The translations under genes and the position numbers were made by a program. From NCBI GenBank assembly GCA_024640925.1, contig JAHEEB010000243.1:1-6575 (forward strand): a DNA stretch of 6,575 nucleotides, written 5' to 3'. The stretch comes from Bacteroidota bacterium (lineage in GTDB: Bacteria > Bacteroidota > Bacteroidia > Bacteroidales > UBA10428). Numbering within the stretch: the first letter of the stretch is position 1; each line of letters starts with the position of its first letter. Below the pieces are notes generated by a model. It searched no databases. It was not told where the DNA came from and was given only the letters and a program-made list of their open reading frames with translations. Of the stretch, positions 1 through 5,676 are shown piece after piece.

Positions 1-1317
1 TAGTGTAGAATCGCCCTGCATACAATCGAGCAACAGCCGTTCATATGCAGAAGGCAAATACACATGTTTCAGATCGCTGTAATGAAAATCCATATTTACA
101 TCCTGAACATCAAATCCTGCTCCTGGGACTTTCATGCCCAGCTTCAGAAGCAAGCCCTCGTCGGGTTGAATTCTTATTACAAGCTGATTATGTGGGTTGG
201 TTAAAGCCTTCTTATTTTGGAACAAAGGGTGAGGGGTGCGTTTAAAATGGATTACTATTTCAGTAACCCTTGTTGGCAAACGCTTTCCGGTGCGAATAAA
301 GAAGGGTACACCGCCCCAACGCCAGTTATCGATAAAAAACTTCATGGCTACAAAAGTTTCGGTACGCGAACACAATACGACCCCTTCTTCATCGCGATAC
401 CCGTTCATCTTTTCTCCTCGTATAGTAGAGGCTGTATATTGTGCCCTGATGATGTTGTTCATAACATCTTCCTCCGAAAGTGGGCGCAAAGCCTGAAATA
501 CCTTTACCACTTCGTTTCGGATAGCGGTTGCATTAATAATTGCAGGTGGTTCCATAGCAACAAAGCCTACAAGTTGCAACAAATGGTTCTGTACCATATC
601 ACGCAAGGCTCCCGAAGTGTCGTAATAACCACCACGGTTTTCAACACCAATACTTTCCGACGAAGTTATTTCAACATGGTGAACAAAGTTCCTGTTCCAC
701 AACGGTTCGAATAAACCATTAGAAAAACGTGTAACCAATATATTCTGAACGGTTTCTTTTCCCAGGTAGTGATCAATACGGTATATCTGGTTTTCATCGA
801 AATAGTTCAGCAAGCTTACATTTAATGCCAGAGCAGTCGTCAAATCAGTGCCAAATGGTTTCTCAATTATTAACCGTTTCCACGTATTATTTTCAGATTT
901 ATTTAAGCCATATTCTGCCAGAGCACGGGGAATTATCTCATATAGTCCTGGGGGGGTAGCCAAATAGTAGATTATGTTTTCTGGTATCGAGAGTGTCTCT
1001 ATTATATTATAAATCTTTGATTTAACCAGAGAATATTCTGATACTTTCGAAGTATCGATAGCCTGGTAATACAATGAATTGATAAAAGATATATCGGCAT
1101 GTTTATTGTCTGAACCGCTGAATTCCTTGAGAGCAAGTGTCATCTTATTACGAAATTCATCATCAGATAAAGGAGTACGGCCAATACCCAATACAGCAAA
1201 TTTTTCAGGAAGAAGGTTTTGAGTAGCCAAATCGTATAAAGCGGGGATCAGTTTTCTCATGGTCAAATCGCCCGAGGCACCAAAAATAACAATGATTTGA
1301 TTTTCTGGTTTTTTCAT
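1..1317 (-). CDS. zwf: Glucose-6-phosphate dehydrogenase (partial, C-terminus off window)
   Basis: This enzyme oxidises glucose 6-phosphate to 6-phosphogluconolactone with NAD(P)+ in the cytoplasm, the first step of the oxidative pentose phosphate pathway. The minus strand reads open from an ATG at 1317 to the left edge, giving 439 codons with no internal stop. Family landmarks appear in order: the nucleotide-binding IFGASGDLTMRKLIPALY at residues 11-28, EKPFG at 152-156, the substrate-site RIDHYLGKE at 180-188 with H183, the GALRDMVQNH stretch ending at the probable catalytic base H245, and RTGKRLP at 342-348. An in-frame TAA lies two codons before the ATG, which fixes the start. Family members are about 480-510 residues long, so roughly 50-70 residues are missing off the edge. 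All landmarks stay in the frame of this ATG, so there is no net frameshift. The acetyltransferase gene lies 75 bp upstream on the same strand and may be co-transcribed. Confidence 0.97.
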   Translation of the reverse strand, partial: MKKPENQIIVIFGASGDLTMRKLIPALYDLATQNLLPEKFAVLGIGRTPLSDDEFRNKMTLALKEFSGSDNKHADISFINSLYYQAIDTSKVSEYSLVKSKIYNIIETLSIPENIIYYLATPPGLYEIIPRALAEYGLNKSENNTWKRLIIEKPFGTDLTTALALNVSLLNYFDENQIYRIDHYLGKETVQNILVTRFSNGLFEPLWNRNFVHHVEITSSESIGVENRGGYYDTSGALRDMVQNHLLQLVGFVAMEPPAIINATAIRNEVVKVFQALRPLSEEDVMNNIIRAQYTASTIRGEKMNGYRDEEGVVLCSRTETFVAMKFFIDNWRWGGVPFFIRTGKRLPTRVTEIVIHFKRTPHPLFQNKKALTNPHNQLVIRIQPDEGLLLKLGMKVPGAGFDVQDVNMDFHYSDLKHVYLPSAYERLLLDCMQGDSTL

Positions 1318-1392
1318 TCTTTAGGTTATAAATTTGTAGTAATACAATTTTACGGGCGAAAAGTTCGCTTATTGGTGTTTGTTAAAGAGTTT
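1318..1392. other. Short spacer between acetyltransferase and zwf
   Basis: This 75-bp AT-rich gap separates two genes on the minus strand. It contains one small inverted repeat (arms GCGAA and TTCGC at 1356-1360 and 1364-1368, 3-nt loop) with no run of T after it on the minus strand. It is therefore not a convincing terminator, and read-through from the acetyltransferase gene into zwf is possible. No clear promoter for zwf was seen. Confidence 0.5.
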
Positions 1393-1938
1393 TTATTCAT
1401 TTTTAAGTTTACTGTATATCTCAATATCAGTAAATTTTCCACCAGTCAAAAGCTCACCATCCCACTCTATACCTTCAAGTTCAAAACCCAATCTCTTTGG
1501 AATATTTTTGCTTGAACTATTTCCAACAGCACATTTTATCTGAACCCGGTTCATATTCAATTCGTTAAAGGCAAAATTAATAAGCGATTTTACTGATTCT
1601 GTAACTATTCCATTCTTTTGACAGTTTTCAGAAAGCCAGTAACCGATTTCTGTTTTTCTATTCTGTTTGTCAGTACTTTTAAATCCGATAATGCCGGCAA
1701 ACTCATTGTTAAAGTGAATTACAAAAGTATATTCACGCCTTTCCGCCGGAGAATCTAATACACTGCAAATAAATATCCTGGTGTCTTCTACACTTTTTGT
1801 ATGTTCAATAAAGGGCAACCATTTGCCAAGGTATTCCCGTTGGCTGTCAATTGTTTTAAAAATATCGTCTGAATCAGAGAGTTCTATCTGCTTGAGTAAG
1901 ATCTTATCCGATACGTGAATTGTTTTTATATCATCCAT
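1393..1938 (-). CDS. GNAT-family N-acetyltransferase, RimJ/RimL type
   Basis: This predicted cytoplasmic enzyme moves an acetyl group from acetyl-CoA to an amine, either a protein N-terminus or a small molecule; the substrate cannot be read from the sequence. At 181 residues it has the usual single-domain length. Its features match the RimJ/RimL (Acetyltransf_3) branch: REYLGKWLPF at 34-43, the central strand AGIIGF at 81-86, EIGYWL at 97-102, the acetyl-CoA pyrophosphate-binding loop QKNGIV at 107-112 (Q-x-x-G-x-A/V form), LNMNRVQIKC at 127-136, and the C-terminal N140 with SSSKNIPKRLGFELEG. The pattern resembles YdaF-like putative ribosomal-protein serine acetyltransferases, but true ribosomal modification is only one option; detoxification or small-molecule acetylation is equally open. 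An in-frame TAA directly precedes the ATG, so the start is firm. There is no Shine-Dalgarno sequence. It is divergent from the esterase gene and upstream of zwf. Confidence 0.9.
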   Translation of the reverse strand: MDDIKTIHVSDKILLKQIELSDSDDIFKTIDSQREYLGKWLPFIEHTKSVEDTRIFICSVLDSPAERREYTFVIHFNNEFAGIIGFKSTDKQNRKTEIGYWLSENCQKNGIVTESVKSLINFAFNELNMNRVQIKCAVGNSSSKNIPKRLGFELEGIEWDGELLTGGKFTDIEIYSKLKNE

Positions 1939-1947
1939 TTAATTAAT

Positions 1948-1983
1948 CTAAATATTGTAAATACTGTAAATACTGTGAATGTT
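1948..1983. repeat. Degenerate 9-bp tandem repeat upstream of the acetyltransferase
   Basis: Four consecutive 9-bp units can be laid out: ctaaatatt, gtaaatact, gtaaatact and gtgaatgtt. The two central units are identical, the first differs at two positions, and the last is more diverged. The block starts 9 bp before the acetyltransferase start codon on that gene's 5' side. It could be slipped-strand noise in AT-rich DNA or part of the promoter/leader. Its function is unknown. Confidence 0.5.
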
Positions 1984-2224
1984 AAAAATACAAATAATCT
2001 AACAAAGTATTTTAAACTGGAAATATGATGATGTTTAGATTTTGGAGAATGATACATCAATTATATTATTCAAAGTCCAAAAATTCCTTTTATTATTTAT
2101 AACCAAGATTTGTCAAATAACGATACAAAATGATCAATAAATATCTCATTTCTATTGATTTAACGAGGTTAATTGATTTGTTTTTAGATATTTTTTAATG
2201 ACAAAATTGAGTTTAGTTGAAAAT

Positions 2225-2232
2225 TAAATTTG
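2225..2232 (+). promoter_or_regulatory. Candidate Bacteroidota -7 promoter element for the esterase gene
   Basis: TAAATTTG matches the Bacteroidota primary-sigma -7 consensus TAnnTTTG at every defined position. It begins 60 bp before the esterase ATG. The upstream -33 element is less clear: the nearest TTG (2207-2209) is 15 bp away, somewhat closer than usual. The element directly abuts the palindrome at 2233-2258, so the expected transcription start falls inside that palindrome. The motif is short and AT-rich, so a chance match is possible. Confidence 0.5.
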
Positions 2233-2258
2233 AAGTTATGCAATCGATTGCATAACTT
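2233..2258. promoter_or_regulatory. 26-bp perfect palindrome, probable LacI/GalR-family operator
   Basis: The left half AAGTTATGCAATC and the right half GATTGCATAACTT are exact reverse complements with no spacer, centred between 2245 and 2246. The core TGCAATCGATTGCA, with a central CG and flanking A/T-rich half-sites ending in TGCA, has the form of LacI/GalR-family operators. Perfect 13-bp arms are very unlikely by chance in a spacer of this size. The site sits right after the candidate -7 element and ends 26 bp before the esterase start codon, which is the classic position for a repressor that blocks transcription initiation. No regulator gene lies in the window, so the cognate protein and its effector are unknown. 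As RNA it could also fold into a hairpin in the 5' leader, but there is no T-tract for a terminator. Confidence 0.75.
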
Positions 2259-2284
2259 GAGGTTTTTAATTAAAAGTAAATCAT

Positions 2285-4312
2285 ATGAAAACGAAAGTAG
2301 GAGCGAGAATTAAAGTAAGCTTATTAATATTTCTGTTGAATACCATTTTGGTATTTGATTCATTCACACAGGAAATTCCTCTTGCATATGACTTTGAGAA
2401 CACAGGCGTGGATTGCACGAAGCCACCTTTGCCGGCTTTTGCAGATCTCCCGATTGTTATGCCTCTGACCGACCCGTTTGAGTGGTCTGATGGGAACGGT
2501 CGCATTAGCAGTTTTGAGGACTGGTGTTGCCGGCGTGCTGAGATCGGTGCAGAGATCGAACATTATGAGATTGGACCCAAACCCGTTCGACCTGACACTA
2601 TTACTGCCAGTTATTCTGGTGGCACACTCACAGTAAATGTCACTGAGAATGGAAAGACACTAACACTTACTTCTCAAGTTACCATTCCCGAAGGTACCGG
2701 CCCATTTCCAGCAGTGATTGGGATGAATTCTGGTACAGGAGGCCTCCCTGTTGACATCTTTAGCAATCGCAAAATTGCAACTATTGCATACATGCACGAT
2801 CAAGTAGTTACTTATAACAATAAGAGTAAAACGGATCCTTACTTCAAGCTTTATCCCGATCTCTTTTATTCAGGAGAATACGCTCCATGGGCATGGGGAG
2901 TCAGTCGAATAATAGATGGTTTGGAGCTGGTTCAATCGGATCTTCCAATAGATCTAAAGCATCTGGCAGTAACTGGTTGTTCCTATGCTGGTAAAATGGC
3001 AATCTTTGCAGGAGCATTTGATGAGCGCATAGCATTAACAATTTCTCAGGAGTCTGGTGGAGGTGGCGCTGCAGCGTGGCGTGTTTCGGAGACGATAGGT
3101 GTCGTGGAAACTCTTGGTGCTACTAGTCATCAATGGTTTATGGAATCGATGTTCCAATTTTCTGGCACCAATGTTTCGAAACTACCACACGATCATCATG
3201 AGTTAATGGCAATGATTGCACCCCGTGCTATACTTGTACTTGGAAACCCAGATTATATATGGTTGGCAGATGAGTCCGGCTATGTATCGTGTAAGGCTGC
3301 ACACGAAGTCTGGAAAGCTTTTGGAATACCCGACAGGTTTGGTTTTTCTATTGTAGCTGGACATATGCACTGTAGTCTCCCGAATACTCAGTATCCCGAG
3401 GTAGAAGCCTATGTGGAAAAGTTCTTGCTTGGAGACACTACCGTAAACACAAATGTCATGATCAGTCCCTATGATATTGTCGATTTTTCACGTTGGACAA
3501 GGTGGTGGGGAACTGGAGATCCAGCTTTTCCGGCACGAGATGAAGGCGGAAGTGAATCGGTCTGGTTTGAACCTGAATGTTCAACAATTGGTAAGAATTG
3601 GAATATACTAAGTTATAACTTTGCTTCAAATAATTGCTATGTAACGGTGAAGTCTGGTTTAAATAGCACTTCGGAAGCGCCAACTGATAGTGCTAGTGCC
3701 ATTTTTTTTCCTTTTAAAGTGAATACTGATACAACTTTTTATGTGTTTGCCCGATCAAATTGTCCATCTGTCAATGACGATTCATACTGGATAAAAATGG
3801 ACGATGGAGAATTTGTGTTATGCAATGGATTGGTCACAAGCGGGTATCAGTGGCGAAAATTGGCCAGTTATAAGTTAAATAAAGGAGAACACACATTTAC
3901 CATTGCCTATAGCGAAGATGGAGCCAGACTTGATAAAATATGCATTTCAAGTTATCCCTATGTTCCAACGGCGATGGGTGATACAGCCGAGAACATTTGT
4001 GTACCTGAAATTTCAACGATTGGAGTAAAATTAATAGAAGAAAATGATGATTATAATTTAGAACAAAACTATCCAAATCCATTTAACGGGAATACTTCGA
4101 TTGCCTTTGAAATTCCGCGAAATACTTATGTTTCTCTGAAAGTCTTTTCAATCCAGGGAATAGAAATTGAAGAACTTGCAGGGAAAGAGTATACTGCCGG
4201 TAGAAATAGCATTGAATTTACACCCGGAAATCTTACATCAGGTATCTACTTTTATAGGATTAAAACTGACGAGTTTACTATGAGTCGTAAAATGATTCTA
4301 AAAGCAGAATAG
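2285..4312 (+). CDS. Secreted CE15 glucuronoyl esterase with C-terminal jelly-roll-like module and T9SS sorting domain
   Basis: This enzyme is predicted to hydrolyse 4-O-methyl-D-glucuronoyl esters linking glucuronoxylan to lignin alcohols, outside the cell or on its surface. Domains in order: signal peptide (1 to about 29, basic start, hydrophobic 11-24, likely cut near FTQ/EIP); CE15 alpha/beta-hydrolase (about 40-383); a beta-rich module (about 395-560) with WFEPECSTIGKNW and NDDSYWIKMDDG; and a T9SS type A sorting domain (about 590-675) opening with NYPNPFNGNTSI and ending in the usual K-rich tail. Catalytic residues are S233 in GCSYAGK, E256 in QESGGGG and H362 in GHMHC, with LPHDHH at 300-305 also typical. 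C232 and C363 flank the Ser and His as in fungal enzymes, where they form a disulfide; C44 and C82 fit a second. The third fungal disulfide appears lost (A264 facing C336). An in-frame TAA at 2267 fixes the start. The gene appears to be monocistronic, under the palindromic operator. The CE15 and T9SS calls are firm; the middle module is not family-assigned. Confidence 0.93.
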   Translation: MKTKVGARIKVSLLIFLLNTILVFDSFTQEIPLAYDFENTGVDCTKPPLPAFADLPIVMPLTDPFEWSDGNGRISSFEDWCCRRAEIGAEIEHYEIGPKPVRPDTITASYSGGTLTVNVTENGKTLTLTSQVTIPEGTGPFPAVIGMNSGTGGLPVDIFSNRKIATIAYMHDQVVTYNNKSKTDPYFKLYPDLFYSGEYAPWAWGVSRIIDGLELVQSDLPIDLKHLAVTGCSYAGKMAIFAGAFDERIALTISQESGGGGAAAWRVSETIGVVETLGATSHQWFMESMFQFSGTNVSKLPHDHHELMAMIAPRAILVLGNPDYIWLADESGYVSCKAAHEVWKAFGIPDRFGFSIVAGHMHCSLPNTQYPEVEAYVEKFLLGDTTVNTNVMISPYDIVDFSRWTRWWGTGDPAFPARDEGGSESVWFEPECSTIGKNWNILSYNFASNNCYVTVKSGLNSTSEAPTDSASAIFFPFKVNTDTTFYVFARSNCPSVNDDSYWIKMDDGEFVLCNGLVTSGYQWRKLASYKLNKGEHTFTIAYSEDGARLDKICISSYPYVPTAMGDTAENICVPEISTIGVKLIEENDDYNLEQNYPNPFNGNTSIAFEIPRNTYVSLKVFSIQGIEIEELAGKEYTAGRNSIEFTPGNLTSGIYFYRIKTDEFTMSRKMILKAE

Positions 4313-4474
4313 CTTATAATGCAATGAATAAATCATTCTAAAAAAGTTGCTGTTTAGTAAAACGGACTCTTTTAATGATATACAATAACATTGTAAATTC
4401 ATCTCTTTCAGGTACCTTTCGTTTATTAAGATAATTTCCTTAAGAATAAAGATTTCAAACCTTGTTACTTATTA

Positions 4475-4494
4475 TTAACAAAAAGTTTTGTTAA
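4475..4494. repeat. Perfect inverted repeat, 9-bp arms, 2-bp spacer
   Basis: The arms TTAACAAAA (4475-4483) and TTTTGTTAA (4486-4494) are exact reverse complements separated by AG. The stem is nearly all A/T, with one C-G pair in each arm, so it would make a weak RNA hairpin. It lies 163 bp after the esterase stop and 146 bp before the idi start. It could be a binding site for a dimeric regulator, a weak bidirectional terminator component, or chance in AT-rich DNA. Confidence 0.5.
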
Positions 4495-4505
4495 AGACAA
4501 AGACT

Positions 4506-4527
4506 AAAAAGGCTGCAAAGCCATTTT
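4506..4527 (+). terminator. Weak candidate terminator hairpin after the esterase gene
   Basis: GGCT and AGCC (4511-4514 and 4519-4522) form a 4-bp stem capped by GCAA, a GNRA-type tetraloop. After one A-A mismatch it extends through flanking A-run/T-run pairing. A short TTTT follows at 4524-4527. The A-tract before and T-tract after fit an intrinsic terminator that could work in both directions, but the stem is short and about 200 bp from the esterase stop. Confidence 0.3.
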
Positions 4528-4608
4528 GTTAAGGATCTCAGACATGAGGATCAATAAAACCATAACGCTTTGTCAATTATTTTATCATTAATAAAAAGAA
4601 GAAATACC

Positions 4609-4615
4609 TATCTTG
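4609..4615 (+). promoter_or_regulatory. Possible -7-like element before idi
   Basis: TATCTTG resembles the Bacteroidota -7 consensus TAnnTTTG with one T missing. It starts 32 bp before the idi ATG, nearly the same distance as the similar element before the partial gene at the right edge. No clear -33 element is seen. Confidence 0.25.
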
Positions 4616-4640
4616 CACATTAGAAAAACGACCTTGATGG

Positions 4641-5642
4641 ATGCCAGATCGAAAACAAGAACATATTGAACTAGCGCTAAAATCGCAGATACCATTATCT
4701 GAAAAAGATAACAGGTTTATTTACGAACCACTTTTATCTGCACATCCAAAGGATCCTGCGGCGGCAGTTTACTTTCTCGAGAAATATATCCGCACTCCTA
4801 TATGGGCTTCGTCTATGACAGGTGGTACACCACAATCAAAAATAATTAATGAGAATATTGCCCGCGTATGTTGCGATTTTGGCATGGGTATGGGGCTGGG
4901 ATCGTGCAGAATAATTCTGGATGATAACACCCACTTTGATGATTATGATGTCAGGCAATTTATCGGCGATGATCTTCCATTGTATGCAAATCTGGGTATA
5001 GCTCAGGTTGAAAAACTAGTAGGGTCAAATTCAACAGATCTTATCAGGCGGTTAATAGACAAATTAAAAGCCGATGGGTTAATTGTACATATTAATCCGT
5101 TGCAGGAATGGTTCCAGCCAGAAGGAAACCGAATAATGCAACCACCAATAGATACTATTGAAAAGTTGCTTCATTTAATCGATTTTCCTCTGGTAGTCAA
5201 AGAAGTAGGGCAGGGCATGGGCGAAAAGAGTCTTGAACGGCTTTTTCAGCTGCCATTGCAAGCAATTGAATTTGGTGCATTTGGAGGCACAAATTTTTCT
5301 ATGGTAGAACTACTGCGCGATCAGACTGATAAGATTGAGATATACAAGCCCTTTGCTTTTGTTGGTCAGTCGGCAGAAGAAATGGTATCTGTTGTAAACG
5401 GGCTTGCACGCACCATACCAATAAAATGCAAACAGGTGATCATTTCCGGAGGAATAAGGAATTATCTTGATGGGTTTTATTTAATGAAAAAGTGCTGCCT
5501 GACTTCAATATATGGGCAGGCCTCTGCCATTCTCAAATATGCATCAATTAGTTATGATGCACTATATGAGTATATTGATTCACAAATAAGGGGCTTAATG
5601 TTAGCAGAATCTTATCTGCAAATAAATCAGGATTACATTTAA
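4641..5642 (+). CDS. fni: Type 2 isopentenyl-diphosphate delta-isomerase (FMN-dependent)
   Basis: This cytoplasmic flavoenzyme interconverts isopentenyl diphosphate and dimethylallyl diphosphate, balancing the two building blocks for quinones, carotenoids and undecaprenyl carriers. At 333 residues it has normal family length. Visible family signatures: RKQEHIELAL at 4-13; the FMN-site strand SSMTGGT at 57-63; NLG at 117-119; the substrate/Mg-binding IHINPLQE-type stretch (read here as VHINPLQEWFQPEGNR, 149-164, with H150, N152, Q155, E156); KEVGQGM at 187-193; GGTNFS at 215-220; GQS at 242-244; and the phosphate-binding SGGIRN at 269-274. The segment before GGTN reads EFGAF, where the S. aureus enzyme as I recall it has DVSGK, so this is a divergent branch. 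An in-frame TGA at 4635 fixes the ATG. The kinase gene starts 34 bp after the stop, suggesting an operon. There is no sign of truncation. An alternative role in a related FMN-dependent TIM-barrel family is unlikely. Confidence 0.9.
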   Translation: MPDRKQEHIELALKSQIPLSEKDNRFIYEPLLSAHPKDPAAAVYFLEKYIRTPIWASSMTGGTPQSKIINENIARVCCDFGMGMGLGSCRIILDDNTHFDDYDVRQFIGDDLPLYANLGIAQVEKLVGSNSTDLIRRLIDKLKADGLIVHINPLQEWFQPEGNRIMQPPIDTIEKLLHLIDFPLVVKEVGQGMGEKSLERLFQLPLQAIEFGAFGGTNFSMVELLRDQTDKIEIYKPFAFVGQSAEEMVSVVNGLARTIPIKCKQVIISGGIRNYLDGFYLMKKCCLTSIYGQASAILKYASISYDALYEYIDSQIRGLMLAESYLQINQDYI

Positions 5643-5676
5643 AAGGTAACAAATTGATATTTTAGTATAATTAGTA

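Larger units (their letters stand above)
1939..2284. other. AT-rich divergent intergenic region
   Basis: This 346-bp spacer lies between the minus-strand acetyltransferase and the plus-strand esterase, so it should hold both promoters. The esterase side carries a -7 element and a 26-bp palindrome (annotated separately). The acetyltransferase side carries a short tandem repeat (also separate). In the middle, ATTGATTT occurs twice 18 bp apart (2154-2161 and 2172-2179), and ATCAATA/TATTGAT form a 7-bp inverted repeat (2133-2139 and 2153-2159). Both are weak in such AT-rich DNA. I see no coding potential or RNA gene. Confidence 0.7.
4313..4640. other. Intergenic region with small dyads between esterase and idi
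   Basis: This 328-bp AT-rich gap has no convincing gene. It holds several small dyads. AATGA/TCATT lies just after the esterase stop (4323-4337). TACAAT/ATTGTA is at 4381-4395. A 9-bp-arm inverted repeat at 4475-4494 and a GGCT-GCAA-AGCC hairpin at 4511-4522 are annotated separately. GGATCTCA/TGAGGATC (4533-4552) is an imperfect dyad. None is a textbook GC-rich terminator, so where esterase transcription ends is not clear from sequence. Confidence 0.6.

Noticed and set aside
217..714. Plus-strand open frame of 165 codons
   Set aside because: It lies fully opposite the well-conserved zwf coding sequence, and its translation shows no family features; it is a shadow frame.
1329..1336. TAAATTTG on the plus strand, an exact TAnnTTTG match
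   Set aside because: It would drive antisense transcription into the acetyltransferase gene, with no gene to serve; most likely a chance match in AT-rich DNA.
1356..1368. Small hairpin GCGAA-AAG-TTCGC as a terminator
   Set aside because: The stem is only 5 bp and no T-tract follows on the minus strand, where the neighbouring genes are transcribed.
1297..1515. Plus-strand open frame of 72 codons across the zwf-acetyltransferase junction
   Set aside because: It overlaps the start of zwf and the C-terminus of the acetyltransferase in antisense and is low-complexity in composition, with no supporting signal.
2233..2258. Palindrome read as an intrinsic terminator or attenuator
   Set aside because: No T-tract follows and the arms have the symmetric, spacer-free, central-CG form of a protein-binding operator; a leader hairpin remains possible but is less likely.
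2281..2505. Minus-strand open frame of 74 codons
   Set aside because: It is antisense to the signal peptide and start of the esterase, which has strong family support.
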